The notes: generated by a model from the sequence alone, not told the origin. DNA of 64,000 bases from Candidatus Tectimicrobiota bacterium (GCA_026005175.1 BPKO01000004.1:248001-312000); one strand, 5' to 3'. Positions 1 to 10,032 are shown, numbered from the stretch's first letter. Translations and numbers: made by a program.

Positions 1-752
1 TCCATGACGATCGTCTCGTCGGCCTCGGGAAAGCGCTCCTTGTTGGCAAACGCCGGCCGGTCGTCGATCACCTTGACGCGGAAACCGGCCAGCTTGGCGG
101 CACGCACCACGAAGAAAGAGACGTGGCCGCCGCCAAAGACGTAGACGGTCGGCGTGGGCAGGATGGGCTCCAGAAAGAGGCGCACCGCCTCCCCGCTTTC
201 GCTCGTGTAGTCCAGGAGGGCAAACTGCTCGCCTTGCAGGATGGTGCGGCCCTGCTCCTGCACAAACGCCTCCAGCGCCGGGTCGCCAAACGAGCCCACC
301 ACGCGGCCGTCGTCGCACAGCAGCAGCTTGCGCCGCCCCTGGGGGTAGCGCGGCAAGTCGCTGAGAATGGTGGCCAGGGTGCCGCGGTGGCCGGTTTCTT
401 TGAGCTGCAAAATGGTGCGGAAGATCTCCACCCCCTGCTCGGGCAGGGGCTCGGTGAGGATCTCCACGATGCCGCCGCAGTTGAGGCCGCTTTCCCCGGC
501 ATACTTCTCGGTGAGGATGAACTGCTGGATGCGGCTCTTGCCCTCCTCCATCACCCGGCAGGCTTCGGCCCACACGTCGGCTTCCAGACAGCCGCCGCCA
601 ACGGTGCCCACGATTTTGCCCTCCGGGGTGACCAGCATCTTGCTCTTTTCGCTCATCGGCAGCGAACCTTTCGAGGCGATGATGGTCGACATCGCCCCTT
701 TTTCGCCGCGTTCCAAAAGCGCGATGGCGGTTTTGAAGACCTCGTCGATCAC
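1..752 (-). CDS. XdhC/CoxI family protein (3' end truncated by window edge)
   Basis: Reverse-strand reading gives IDEVFKTAIALLERGEKGAMSTIIASKGSLP...VGGGCLEADVW...VYVFGGGHVSFFVVRAAKLAGFRVKVIDDRPAFAN, typical XdhC/CoxI motifs; GTG start at 752. The listed 68..502 ORF is the wrong frame. Confidence 0.8.
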   Translation of the reverse strand, partial: MIDEVFKTAIALLERGEKGAMSTIIASKGSLPMSEKSKMLVTPEGKIVGTVGGGCLEADVWAEACRVMEEGKSRIQQFILTEKYAGESGLNCGGIVEILTEPLPEQGVEIFRTILQLKETGHRGTLATILSDLPRYPQGRRKLLLCDDGRVVGSFGDPALEAFVQEQGRTILQGEQFALLDYTSESGEAVRLFLEPILPTPTVYVFGGGHVSFFVVRAAKLAGFRVKVIDDRPAFANKERFPEADETIVM

Positions 753-785
753 GGCGGCATCCTCCTTTCCAGGGCCCTGCTTTTC

Positions 786-2480
786 TCATCCTAGCGCAGG
801 TGCCGGAGCAAGGCAAGCCTCGCCCGCCAGGGCACGGGTGTACTCGCGCTGCAGCCGCTGCTGCTGGCGGTCGCTGGCCAGGAAGTCCCAGGGCAGGGCG
901 GCGCCAGGGGAAAGCGGCGTGCACACGAAGCGCTCCCAGTCAAAGTCCAGCTCGCGGGCGGCACGGCGCCAGTCGCCCCCCAGGCGGTGGGTGGCCAGCA
1001 AGAACGTGCGCAGGCGGCGGTCGCCGCGCGCCAGCACCGCCTCCAGGTAAGCGCTTTTTAGGCTTTCGTGCTTGAGGCGGATGTGCGACTGCGGGCGCAA
1101 GGCGCGGCGCAGGGTGGCCAGGCGTGCCTCCACCAGGCGCGGCGGCGCCATGGCGCACCACTGCAAGGGGGTGGCCGGCTTGGGGATAAAGGGGTTGACG
1201 CTCACCGTCAGCGTGCCCAGGGCGCCGCGGGCGCGGCCGTAGCGCACCATGAGGTGCCAGATCTTAAAGACCAGGGCCACCAGCTCCTGCACGTCCTCTT
1301 CGCGCTCGGTGGGCAAGCCGATCATCGAGTAGAGCTTCAAGTCGCGGATGCCTTTGGCCAGCAGGCGCTCGACGCCGCCCAGGATGTCTTCCTCGCTGAG
1401 CTCCTTGCGGATGAGTTGCCGCAGGCGCTCCGAGCCGGCCTCCGGGGCCACCGTGCAGGAGCGCACGCCGCTTTGCACCATGGCCTCGATGAGCACCTCG
1501 GGCATGCGGTCCATGCGCAGCGAGGAGATGCTGATGGCCACCTCGAGGGCGAGCAGCCCTTGCACCACCTCGGCCAAGTGGCGGTAGTCGCCGGTGGCGG
1601 AGCTGATGAGGCCCACGCGGCGCAGCGGCGGATGGCCGCTGGCGCGGTCGCGCTCTTGCTGCGCCCGCACCAGCCCCAGCACCGTCTCGGCCGGCAGCTG
1701 GCGGAACTTGGGGTAAACGTAGCCCACGGTGCAAAAACGGCACTTCCACGGGCAGCCGCGGGTAATCTCGACCAGCAGGGTGTCGCTGAACTCGGTGTCG
1801 GCGGTGAGCACCGTGCTGTAAGCCGGCCACTTGGCAAGATCGGTGATTTTGCGCGGCGGCAAGGCGGCGCAGGAGGCCTCATGCAGGCGCGGCACGTAGA
1901 CCCCGGGCAAAGTGGCAGCCCGGCGCAGGTGCTCCTCCCGCGGCGCGTCCAGGGTGTCGTGTAGCAAGTCGAGGTAGTCGTTGACGGCCTCTTCCCCGTC
2001 GCCCAGGATCATGAGGTCGACGAAATCGGCCAAGGGTTCGGGGTTGAGGTACGTCACGGCGCCGCCCAGCAGCACCAGGGGATGGCGGGCGTCGCGCTCG
2101 GCGGCCAGCAGCGGCAAGTGGGCCAGCTCCAGCAGCCGCAGCACGTGCAGGTAGTCGTTTTCGTAAGAGACCGAAAAGCCGATGACGTGAAAGTCGGCAA
2201 GCGGCCGCTGCGACTCCAGGCTCACCAGCGGCGTGCCGGTGCGCCGGTACCAGGCCTCTTCCTCAGGATCGGGCAAAAAGACGCGCTCGCACAGGGTGTC
2301 GGGCCGCAGGTTGATCACCCGGTACATGGTCTGCAGGCCCAAATTGGACATCCCCACAAAGTAGGTATGGGGGTAAGCGAGGGCAACGCGGAGGCGGGCC
2401 TGCCCCGGGTCTTTGCGCAGCGTACCGCGCTCGCGCCGCAGGCGCTGGCGCGCCCGCTGGCGGGCATCGAAACGGGTCAT
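786..2480 (-). CDS. B12-binding/radical SAM protein (TIGR03960-like)
   Basis: 564-aa ORF with ITRGCPWKCRFCTVGYVYPKFR (CxxxCxxC) and a B12-binding-like N-terminus. Confidence 0.85.
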   Translation of the reverse strand: MTRFDARQRARQRLRRERGTLRKDPGQARLRVALAYPHTYFVGMSNLGLQTMYRVINLRPDTLCERVFLPDPEEEAWYRRTGTPLVSLESQRPLADFHVIGFSVSYENDYLHVLRLLELAHLPLLAAERDARHPLVLLGGAVTYLNPEPLADFVDLMILGDGEEAVNDYLDLLHDTLDAPREEHLRRAATLPGVYVPRLHEASCAALPPRKITDLAKWPAYSTVLTADTEFSDTLLVEITRGCPWKCRFCTVGYVYPKFRQLPAETVLGLVRAQQERDRASGHPPLRRVGLISSATGDYRHLAEVVQGLLALEVAISISSLRMDRMPEVLIEAMVQSGVRSCTVAPEAGSERLRQLIRKELSEEDILGGVERLLAKGIRDLKLYSMIGLPTEREEDVQELVALVFKIWHLMVRYGRARGALGTLTVSVNPFIPKPATPLQWCAMAPPRLVEARLATLRRALRPQSHIRLKHESLKSAYLEAVLARGDRRLRTFLLATHRLGGDWRRAARELDFDWERFVCTPLSPGAALPWDFLASDRQQQRLQREYTRALAGEACLAPAPALG

Positions 2481-2657
2481 GGCGTAAGGTCCTCCTTTCC
2501 GTCTCCCAATTATACGGGACGGCGGCGGGGGGCGTCACCTGCGGCCTCAAGTTGGCCTCTTGGCTGCCGATAACGCCTCCAGGGGCGTTTGACATGCCCC
2601 GGCACGTTTCTATAATGGAAACAGGACAGGAGTCATCAGCGTGAGGACACGTGCGGT

Positions 2658-3188
2658 ATGGACGTACCACGACGACCGGCGCCGATTCCGGAGGGGCATC
2701 CGCTGCGGCACCTCTTTCGCCGCCTGACGGAGGCCAGCTTCGAGCAAGTGGGCATGCCGGACCGCGACTTGATGACGTACGTGACCGGCCTGCTCATCGA
2801 TTTTACGCACGTCGACAACCTCTACCGCCGCGACGCCACCGGGCAGCGTCTCGAGTACGTGGTCGACTTTCTCATCGAGAGCCGGCGGGGCGACACCGCC
2901 CACGCGCGCGAGACGCACAAGCACCTGGGCGACTTTGCCCTCTTCATGGTGGGCATGTTCCCCGAGAGCCTGCGGCGGCGGTGGCGCGCCGTCAGCCCCG
3001 ACTACTACGTGGCCCACGGCAAGCAAGCCTACTCCACGGTGTCGGAAATCGACAGCCCCAAGCCCAGCGCGGCGCTGTTTCGCAAGCTGGCGGCGCACTT
3101 TGAGACTTGCGTGCTGGCGCTCAACGTCGAAAAGACGTGGATTCGTGACGCCTTTTACCAGTACCTGATGCGGCAGCTTTTAAGCTGA
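2658..3188 (+). CDS. Conserved hypothetical protein
   Basis: 176-aa ORF with good codon structure, no motif recognised. Confidence 0.6.
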   Translation: MDVPRRPAPIPEGHPLRHLFRRLTEASFEQVGMPDRDLMTYVTGLLIDFTHVDNLYRRDATGQRLEYVVDFLIESRRGDTAHARETHKHLGDFALFMVGMFPESLRRRWRAVSPDYYVAHGKQAYSTVSEIDSPKPSAALFRKLAAHFETCVLALNVEKTWIRDAFYQYLMRQLLS

Positions 3189-4604
3189 GCGCCGCGTGAG
3201 GACGGCCACGCACTCCACGTGATACGTTTGTGGGAACATGTCGAGGGGCTGCACGCCGGTGATGTCGTAGCCCAGCTGGTGCAGCCGCTGCAGGTCGCGC
3301 GCCAGGGTAGGTGGGCTGCACGAGACGTAGAGGAGGCGCGGCACGCGCAGGCGCGTCAGGGCCTCCAGGGCTTCGGGGCGGCAGCCGGCGCGCGGCGGGT
3401 CGAGGACGGCCAGGTCGGGCCGCAGCCCCGCGGCCAGGTAGCGGCGCAGGAGGCGCTCCACCTTGCCGGTGCGAAACGTGCAGTGGGAGAAGCCCAGGGC
3501 CTGCGCCTGCTGCTGCGCCAGGCGGGTGGCTGCGGGCTGCACCTCCACGCCGTAGAGGCGGGCGCAGTAAGGCGCCAGGGCAAAGGCAAGGGCGCCGCTG
3601 CCGCTGTAAAGATCGAGCACCACCTCGTCGCCCCGCAAGGCGGCAGCCTCGCGTAGCAACTGGTGCAGGCGTTCGGTCTGGGCCGTATTCACCTGGGCAA
3701 AGGTGTGCGGGGTCAAAGGGAGCAGGTGCTCCCCAAAGCGCTCGTAAATCACCCCGCGCCCGCCCACCACCACGGTGTCACCGGCAAAGAGCGCCGGCGT
3801 CTGGCGCCGCTTGTGGTGCAGGCAGAGGCCGCTGGCCAGCGGCTGCAGCGCCTGCCACAGCGCCGCCGCCGTGGCCGCCGGCAAGGGCGCGCTCACCACC
3901 AGCGTCACCAGCACGTCGCCCGTTCTCTGTCCCACCTGCACCTGCACTTGCTGGAGCACCTGGCGCAGCGGCGGCAAGGCGGCGGCCAGGGCCCGCACCT
4001 CGGCCATGGCGGCCTCGGCGCGCGGGTCGCTAAGCAGGCAGCGCGGCACGTCGAGGATGCGCTGCCCGTGGCGGTCCAGCAGGCCCAGGGCGCCGCGGGC
4101 GGCGTCGTAGTGGTAGACCATCTTGTTGCGGTAGGCCAGGGGCTGGGGGCTGGGCAGGGTAGGCGCCACGGGCACCTCGGGCAAGTGGCCCAGGCGCGCC
4201 AGGCTGTCGCGCACCAGCGCCGTTTTGACCTCCAGCTGCCGCGCGTAGGCAAGGTGCTGCAGGTGGCAGCCGCCGCACTCGGCATAAAGCGGACAGGGCG
4301 GCGTGACGCGCCAGGGGGAGGCCGTAAGCAGCTCGACCACCTCGCCTACGGCCCAGTGGCGCCGCTGCGCCACCAGGCGCACGCGCACCACGTCGCCCGG
4401 GGCGGTGCGGGGCACAAAGACCACCAGGCCGTCGCAGCGCCCCACCCCGTAGCCGCCGTAGGCCTGTCGCTCAATGGCGACAGGGGTGGGAAGTGGCGGC
4501 GCCTGGACCGCGGTCGGGTTTTTGGCTATCTTCCTGCGACGAACCGGCACGACGATGCTCCACGCCGCGGAGGACGCCATGGGTTTTGCACTTGCCAACG
4601 CCAC
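3180..4604 (-). CDS. rlmD: 23S rRNA (uracil-5-)-methyltransferase RlmD/RumA family (start uncertain)
   Basis: CPLYAECGGCHLQHLAYARQLEVK Fe-S cluster motif, LDLYSGSGALAFALAP SAM motif, LDPPRAGC and YVSCSPPTLARDL. Confidence 0.85.
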   Translation of the reverse strand: MALASAKPMASSAAWSIVVPVRRRKIAKNPTAVQAPPLPTPVAIERQAYGGYGVGRCDGLVVFVPRTAPGDVVRVRLVAQRRHWAVGEVVELLTASPWRVTPPCPLYAECGGCHLQHLAYARQLEVKTALVRDSLARLGHLPEVPVAPTLPSPQPLAYRNKMVYHYDAARGALGLLDRHGQRILDVPRCLLSDPRAEAAMAEVRALAAALPPLRQVLQQVQVQVGQRTGDVLVTLVVSAPLPAATAAALWQALQPLASGLCLHHKRRQTPALFAGDTVVVGGRGVIYERFGEHLLPLTPHTFAQVNTAQTERLHQLLREAAALRGDEVVLDLYSGSGALAFALAPYCARLYGVEVQPAATRLAQQQAQALGFSHCTFRTGKVERLLRRYLAAGLRPDLAVLDPPRAGCRPEALEALTRLRVPRLLYVSCSPPTLARDLQRLHQLGYDITGVQPLDMFPQTYHVECVAVLTRRSA

Positions 4605-5253
4605 GGCCTACGCCGTGGCCATGGCCTACCTGGAAGCCACGATTGTCGTCTATTTGCGACGCCTCTACTATCCCGAGGGTTTTACTTTCCCGCTCAAAGT
4701 CATCGACCTGCCCACCATGTGGCTCGAGCTCGGCCGCGAGGCCTGCACCCTGGTGATGCTGGCCACGGTGGCCATCGCCGCCGGCCGCAGCCGCGCCGGC
4801 AAGCTCGCCTTTTTCCTTTTTCTTTTTGGCGTCTGGGACATTTTCTACTACGTCTGGCTCAAGGTCTTTCTCAACTGGCCCCCTTCCCTGCTCACCTGGG
4901 ACGTGCTGTTTCTCATTCCGGTGCCCTGGGTGGGGCCGGTGCTGGCGCCGGTGTGCGTGGCCCTCACCATGATCGGCATGGCGCTGGTGCTGTTGCGCCT
5001 GGAGGCGCGGGGGCCGGTGCCGGCCGCCGGCGCCGGGGTGTGGCTGGCGCAGGGGGTAGCCGCCCTGGCGATCATCCTTTCCTTCACCCTCGACGTGCTG
5101 CCGCGCCTGGCCCCGGCGCGCCTCGAGCAGTGGGTGCCCACGGCCTACCGCTGGTGGCTGCTCTTTGCCAGCCTGGCCCTGGCCATCGGCGCCTTTGGCC
5201 GCTGGGCCGTGCAGGCCTGGCGGGCGCAGAAGCCGGCGGTGCCCCAGCGTTAG
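4579..5253 (+). CDS. Integral membrane protein, unknown function
   Basis: Multiple hydrophobic segments (FFLFLFGVWDIFYYVWLKVFLNW, VAALAIILSFTLDVLP). Confidence 0.6.
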   Translation: MGFALANATAYAVAMAYLEATIVVYLRRLYYPEGFTFPLKVIDLPTMWLELGREACTLVMLATVAIAAGRSRAGKLAFFLFLFGVWDIFYYVWLKVFLNWPPSLLTWDVLFLIPVPWVGPVLAPVCVALTMIGMALVLLRLEARGPVPAAGAGVWLAQGVAALAIILSFTLDVLPRLAPARLEQWVPTAYRWWLLFASLALAIGAFGRWAVQAWRAQKPAVPQR

Positions 5254-5681
5254 ACGTCGAGCACCACGCAGGCCTTCCACCCGCTTGGCGTCTGCGCCAG
5301 GGAAAAGCGGTGCAGGGTCACCGCTTTTACGTCCACGCGCAGCTGGTGGCGGCTTGGGTCGAGACGCTCGCCGCACGCCTCTGCCTCCAAGGTATGCACC
5401 CCGTCGGCGGTGCCCAGGCGCACCTGGGGCACGCGTAGCAGCAGCTGCTCGGCGTCCTTGTAGTAAATGAGCTCTTGCAAGAACGTAAAGAGCAGCAAGT
5501 CGAGCGCCTCGTGGCGCAGGCGCAGCGGGCGGCGCACTTGCGGGCGCACGCTCTGCGGGTCCTCCACCATGGCGCAGAGCACCGCTTCCGCTGCGGCCAC
5601 AAACGTCTCTTCCAGGGTCTCGCCCCAGGCCTCAAAGGCCAAGTCGGCTATGGCGACGTCGTCGAGGAAGGCGAAGGGCAT
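5250..5681 (-). CDS. Archease family protein
   Basis: MPFAFLDDVAIADLAFEAWGETLEETFVAAAEAVLCAMVED...VKAVTLHRFSL; follows rtcB in an overlapping operon. Confidence 0.85.
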   Translation of the reverse strand: MPFAFLDDVAIADLAFEAWGETLEETFVAAAEAVLCAMVEDPQSVRPQVRRPLRLRHEALDLLLFTFLQELIYYKDAEQLLLRVPQVRLGTADGVHTLEAEACGERLDPSRHQLRVDVKAVTLHRFSLAQTPSGWKACVVLDV

Positions 5682-6562
5682 GGCTGTTCGCACCCTTTGA
5701 GGTCCGCTACCAGCTGCGCCTCCGGCAGCCGCCCGCGCGGGCCGATAAACACCAAGGTGGTGGCTTCGGCAGCAAACGGCTCCAGGTCCCAGCGGCCGCA
5801 GACGTAGTTGAACAAGTAAGTCTCTCCTTCCAGGCACACAAAGCCTTTGGCGCGCACCACCGCCGCGGGGTCGAGGCGGGCGATCACTTCCTCGAAGCAC
5901 GCGCGCCCCAGGGGAGCCGTGCTCTCGTAGAGGCAGGACGCAAACTCCGGCTGGTGCACGTGCTGCGGCGGCGCCACGCGGCGCGTGCGGCCCAGGCCAA
6001 AGAGGAGGTCGGGGTCGACGCGGCCGTACTGGGTGCGCACCAGCGCCGCCACCTCGTTGACGCGGCGCAGGCGCGCTTCCACATCGGCCAGCTGCGCCGC
6101 GCTCACCAGGTCGGTCTTGTTGAGCACGATGAGGTCTGCTGCTTCCAGCTGCAAGCGCTCGGTGTGGCCCAGGGCCGGGAAGCGCACCAGGGCATCGGCG
6201 TCGGCCACCGTCACCACGCCGTCGAGGCGCACCTGAGGCAGGCTTTCCTGCACCGAGAAGATGAGTGCGTCGGGCTCGGCCACCCCGGTGGTTTCCACCA
6301 CCAGGCGCTGCGGGGCCACCGTGGCGAGGATCTCTTCCACCGCCGCCTCGAACTCCCCCAGCAGCGAGCAGCAGACGCAGCCGCCGCCCAGCTCGGCCAG
6401 GCGCACGTTTTTGCCCTCGATGACGCGGCTGTCGATAGCCACCTCGCCAAACTCGTTCATGAGGATGGCCAGCCCCTCGGGCACGGTGGCGATGAGGTGG
6501 CGCAGCAGCGTCGTCTTGCCGCTACCCAGGGCGCCGGTGATAAGCGTCATGGGGGTGCGCAC
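5648..6562 (-). CDS. COG0523/CobW-family G3E GTPase (putative metallochaperone)
   Basis: Walker A GALGSGKTTLL, CxCC motif GGGCVCCSLLGEF, VVETTGVAEP, VLNKTDLV. Confidence 0.9.
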   Translation of the reverse strand: MRTPMTLITGALGSGKTTLLRHLIATVPEGLAILMNEFGEVAIDSRVIEGKNVRLAELGGGCVCCSLLGEFEAAVEEILATVAPQRLVVETTGVAEPDALIFSVQESLPQVRLDGVVTVADADALVRFPALGHTERLQLEAADLIVLNKTDLVSAAQLADVEARLRRVNEVAALVRTQYGRVDPDLLFGLGRTRRVAPPQHVHQPEFASCLYESTAPLGRACFEEVIARLDPAAVVRAKGFVCLEGETYLFNYVCGRWDLEPFAAEATTLVFIGPRGRLPEAQLVADLKGCEQPCPSPSSTTSP

Positions 6563-6565
6563 GGC

Positions 6566-8011
6566 CTAGCCCTTGACGTTGCCCAGGGGGGTAAAGCGCA
6601 CCACGCGCTTGCTGATGCCGGCCAGCTCCGTGGCTTCCACCACGTCGTCGATGTTCTTGTAGGCGCCGCCGGCCTCCTCGGCCAGCCCCGACCAGGAAAC
6701 CGAGCGCACGTAGATGCCGCGGCTTTCCAGCTCGCGCTGCAGCTGCTGGCCGCGCCACTGCTTGCGGGCGCGCGTGCGGCTCATGGTGCGGCCGCTGCCA
6801 TGCGCGGTGGTAAAAAACGTCTGCGCGCCCGCAGGCACCCCCACCAGCAAGTAGGAGCCGGTCTCCATACTGCCGCCGATGATCACCGGCTGGCCCAGCT
6901 CGCGGTAGCGCGCCGGCAGCCCTTCCAGGCCGGGGCCAAAGGCGCGGGTGGCCCCTTTGCGGTGTACCAGCAGTGTTCTTTCCTGGCCGTCCACCACGTG
7001 GCGCTCCAGCTTGGCGGTGTTGTGGGCCACGTCGTAGACCATGTGCATGCCCAGGTCCTCTGCCGAGCGGCCAAAGACGCTGGAGAAGACCTCGCGGATG
7101 CGGTGCAGGATCACCTGGCGGTTGGCAAACGACATGTTGATGCCGCACTTCATGGCGGCAAAGTAGTCCTGGCCTTCGGGGGAATCAAACGGCGCGCAGG
7201 CCAGCTCGCGGTCGCGGATGGTGATGCCGTACTTGCTCTGCATGACGCGCAGGAAGACCTGCAGGTAGTCGGTGGCCACCTGATGGCCAAAGCCGCGGCT
7301 GCCGCAGTGGAACATCACCACCACCTGGTTGGGGATGGTGATGCCAAAGCGGCCGGCCAGCTCGGGGTCGAGGATGTGGGCCTGCTGGATTTCGAGGTAG
7401 TGGTTGCCCGAGCCCAGGGTGCCGATCTGGTTGTAGCCGCGGTCTACGGCCTTGTCGCTGATTTTCGAGGCGTCGGCGCCGGCGATGCAGCCGCCCTCCT
7501 CGGTGAGCTCCAGGTCTTCTTCCCAGCCGTAGCCCTGGCGGATGCACCAGCGGGCGCCCTCTTCCACCACGCGGCGGAACTCCTGGCGCGAGATTTTGAC
7601 AAAGCCGGTGCAGCCCACGCCGGCCGGCACCCGCTCGTAGAGGCGGTCGACCAGCGTTTTGAGGTGGGGGCGCACCTCCTCCACGGTGAGGTTGGTCAGC
7701 ACCAGGCGCATGCCGCAGTTAATGTCAAAACCGATGCCGCCGGGCGAGATGACTCCGCCCTGGGTCACGTCCATGGCCGCCACGCCGCCGATGGGAAAGC
7801 CGTAGCCCGAGTGGCCGTCGGGCATGCACAGGGCGTACTTGACGATGCCGGGCAGGGTGGCCACGTTGGTGATTTGCTCGAAGACCGCTTCGTCCATGTC
7901 GCGAAACAGCTTTTCCGTGGCGTAGATGCGGGCAGGGACGAGCATCCCCTCCTTGGCCGTGGGGGGAATTTCCCAGATGTACTCGCCGATGCGGCGCGCC
8001 AGTGAACGCAT
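6566..8011 (-). CDS. rtcB: RNA-splicing ligase RtcB
   Basis: 481 aa; GGVISPGGIGFDINCGMRL, GTLGSGNHYLEIQ, VMFHCGSRGFGHQVATDYL, TAHGSGRTMSRTRARKQW. Confidence 0.95.
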   Translation of the reverse strand: MRSLARRIGEYIWEIPPTAKEGMLVPARIYATEKLFRDMDEAVFEQITNVATLPGIVKYALCMPDGHSGYGFPIGGVAAMDVTQGGVISPGGIGFDINCGMRLVLTNLTVEEVRPHLKTLVDRLYERVPAGVGCTGFVKISRQEFRRVVEEGARWCIRQGYGWEEDLELTEEGGCIAGADASKISDKAVDRGYNQIGTLGSGNHYLEIQQAHILDPELAGRFGITIPNQVVVMFHCGSRGFGHQVATDYLQVFLRVMQSKYGITIRDRELACAPFDSPEGQDYFAAMKCGINMSFANRQVILHRIREVFSSVFGRSAEDLGMHMVYDVAHNTAKLERHVVDGQERTLLVHRKGATRAFGPGLEGLPARYRELGQPVIIGGSMETGSYLLVGVPAGAQTFFTTAHGSGRTMSRTRARKQWRGQQLQRELESRGIYVRSVSWSGLAEEAGGAYKNIDDVVEATELAGISKRVVRFTPLGNVKG

Positions 8012-8174
8012 AGTCCAACCCCTCCTTGCGGGACGGCGTAGGGTATGGGGTGCAGCACTTTTCAGTGTTTCGCTGGCAGGGGGCGTTTGTCAAGGGGGCG
8101 AGGGCTTTTGCCGCCGCAGGGCTTGCGCTATGCTAGGCGCGGTGAGGATGCGACGCGAGAAGAAGGAGACCGGC

Positions 8175-9149
8175 ATGCGTGCGGTGGCGTTTACCGAGAC
8201 GGGGGGACCGGAGGTGCTGCGGGTGATGGAGCTGCCCGACCCGCAGCCCGGCCCCGGGCAAGTGCGCCTGCGGGTGGCGGTGAGCGGCGTCAACTTTCGC
8301 GACATCGGCGTGCGCAAGTACGGCCGCGCCGAAGGCAGCCGCGTGCCGGAACCGGTGGTCACCGGCATCGAAGCGGCCGGCGTCGTCGACGCCCTGGGCG
8401 AAGGCGTCACCCACCTGCGGCCAGGGCAGCGTGTGGCCACCATCTGTCCTGGCGGCGGCTACGGCGACCTGCTGGTGGTGCCGGCGGCACAAGTCATTCC
8501 CTTGCCCGACAGCGTTTCCGACCTGGTCGGGGGCACTTTTGCCATGACTGGCCTTACGGCCTGGCACCTGCTGCACACCGCGGCGCGCGTGCAGCCGGGC
8601 GACACGGTGCTGGTGCACGCCGCCGCCGGCGGCGTAGGGGTGATGCTCTTGCAGCTGGCGCGCCGCTGCGGGGTGACGGTCCTGGCCACCGTGGGCTCGG
8701 CGGCCAAGGCGGAGACGGCGCGGCGCTTTGGCGCCGATGCGGTGATCAACTACCGCGAGCAGGACTTTGCTGCCGCGGTGCGTGAGCTCACCGGCGGCCG
8801 CGGCGTCGACGTGGTCATCGACGGCGTGGGGGCCACCACCTGCCGCGGCAACCTCGAGGCCCTGCGCGTCTTTGGGCGGCTGGTGAGCTTTGGCCGCGCC
8901 TCGGGCGAGCCGCAGCTGGGGCTGGCCGAGCTGCAGCAAAAGAGCCTGCAGTGGGCCTACTTTGGCATTTTCCACGCCTGGCAGCAGCTCGAAGTGTGGC
9001 AGCGCGGCGTGGCCGGCCTGCTGCCGCTGGTAGCCAGCGGCGCCGTGGACCCCTACGTCACCGAGACCTATCCGCTGGCGCAGGCCGCCGAAGCGCACCG
9101 GCGGCTCGAGCAGCGCCTCACCCAGGGCAAGCTGGCGCTGCTGCACTGA
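8175..9149 (+). CDS. Zinc-type alcohol dehydrogenase / quinone oxidoreductase family protein
   Basis: MRAVAFTETGGPEVLRVMELPDPQPGPGQV...VLVHAAAGGVGVMLLQLARRCG. Confidence 0.9.
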   Translation: MRAVAFTETGGPEVLRVMELPDPQPGPGQVRLRVAVSGVNFRDIGVRKYGRAEGSRVPEPVVTGIEAAGVVDALGEGVTHLRPGQRVATICPGGGYGDLLVVPAAQVIPLPDSVSDLVGGTFAMTGLTAWHLLHTAARVQPGDTVLVHAAAGGVGVMLLQLARRCGVTVLATVGSAAKAETARRFGADAVINYREQDFAAAVRELTGGRGVDVVIDGVGATTCRGNLEALRVFGRLVSFGRASGEPQLGLAELQQKSLQWAYFGIFHAWQQLEVWQRGVAGLLPLVASGAVDPYVTETYPLAQAAEAHRRLEQRLTQGKLALLH

Positions 9150-9154
9150 GGCGC

Positions 9155-10015
9155 TCAGGGCCGCGCCTGGCGCTGCATCCAAGCCTCGATTTCCTGCCGG
9201 AAGAGGCGCAACCGTTGCGGCGCGCTGCGCAGCGCTGCGAGCACCTGGCCCAAGTCAATGGTCACGTACTCGTGGACCAGCACGTTGCGAAAGCCACCGG
9301 AGCCTCGCAGGCGGCCGTAGAGCTCCGCAGAGATCACGCCGGCCGCTTGCAACTCCGACAGCAGGGCCTCGTAACTCGTTGCCGTTCTGCCGTACGCCTG
9401 GCTCAGGATGGGATCGGCAACGTGAAAGACCACCGAGAGCCCTGCCAGCAAGCCGCGCTCTATCGTCCAGCGCAGGCTGAGATTCGTCGTCAGTTGGGCC
9501 TCGGTCGTCTCCCGGTACTTTTCCAGCTCCTGGGCGATGCGCTCCAGCTCGGCCAGGGCATGGGCCAAGAACTCGGGTCGTAAGGTCATACGCCCCTCCC
9601 GGGCGGCGTTGGCGGCAGGCCCGCGGGGTTCCTTAGGGGGACGGCGGGTGCGCTGCGCCAGCTCCCGCCACTGTGCGCGTTTGCCGGCTTCAAAGCGGGC
9701 GCGCTCGAGCGGCGACCGCTCCAGAATGCAGCGCCCTGCAAGAATGTCCGCCACCAGGTAAGGCGGTGCCAGGCGAAGGTCGACCACTTCCAGCCGATCC
9801 GTCTCCAGGGCCAGCGACAGATCGGCATAGAGTTCGGGGTAAGAGAAAGGGGGCTCCGGGAGCACCGCGATATCCACGTCCTGAGGGGAGGCGGCCGCTG
9901 CGGCTGCTGAGCCAAAAAGATAGGCCAAGCGCACGGGATGGCGCCGCAACACCGCCGGAAGCTGCGCCAGGCACGCCGCAGCCTTTTCTGCCGGTGGCGC
10001 GTGCGCTATGCTCAC
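9155..10015 (-). CDS. Fused MNT nucleotidyltransferase - HEPN (HepT/DUF86-like) protein
   Basis: N-terminal LFGSAAAAAASPQDVDIAVL (GSX9DXD, MNT-type); C-terminal RNVLVHEY (RX4HXY HEPN motif). Single uninterrupted frame; internal ATG at 9590 preceded by GGGAGGGGCGT. Confidence 0.8.
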   Translation of the reverse strand: MSIAHAPPAEKAAACLAQLPAVLRRHPVRLAYLFGSAAAAAASPQDVDIAVLPEPPFSYPELYADLSLALETDRLEVVDLRLAPPYLVADILAGRCILERSPLERARFEAGKRAQWRELAQRTRRPPKEPRGPAANAAREGRMTLRPEFLAHALAELERIAQELEKYRETTEAQLTTNLSLRWTIERGLLAGLSVVFHVADPILSQAYGRTATSYEALLSELQAAGVISAELYGRLRGSGGFRNVLVHEYVTIDLGQVLAALRSAPQRLRLFRQEIEAWMQRQARP

Positions 10016-10032
10016 AGCAAGGGGAGGAAGCC

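Noticed and set aside
5954-8005. 683-aa plus-strand ORF
   Set aside because: Antisense shadow of rtcB and the COG0523 GTPase.
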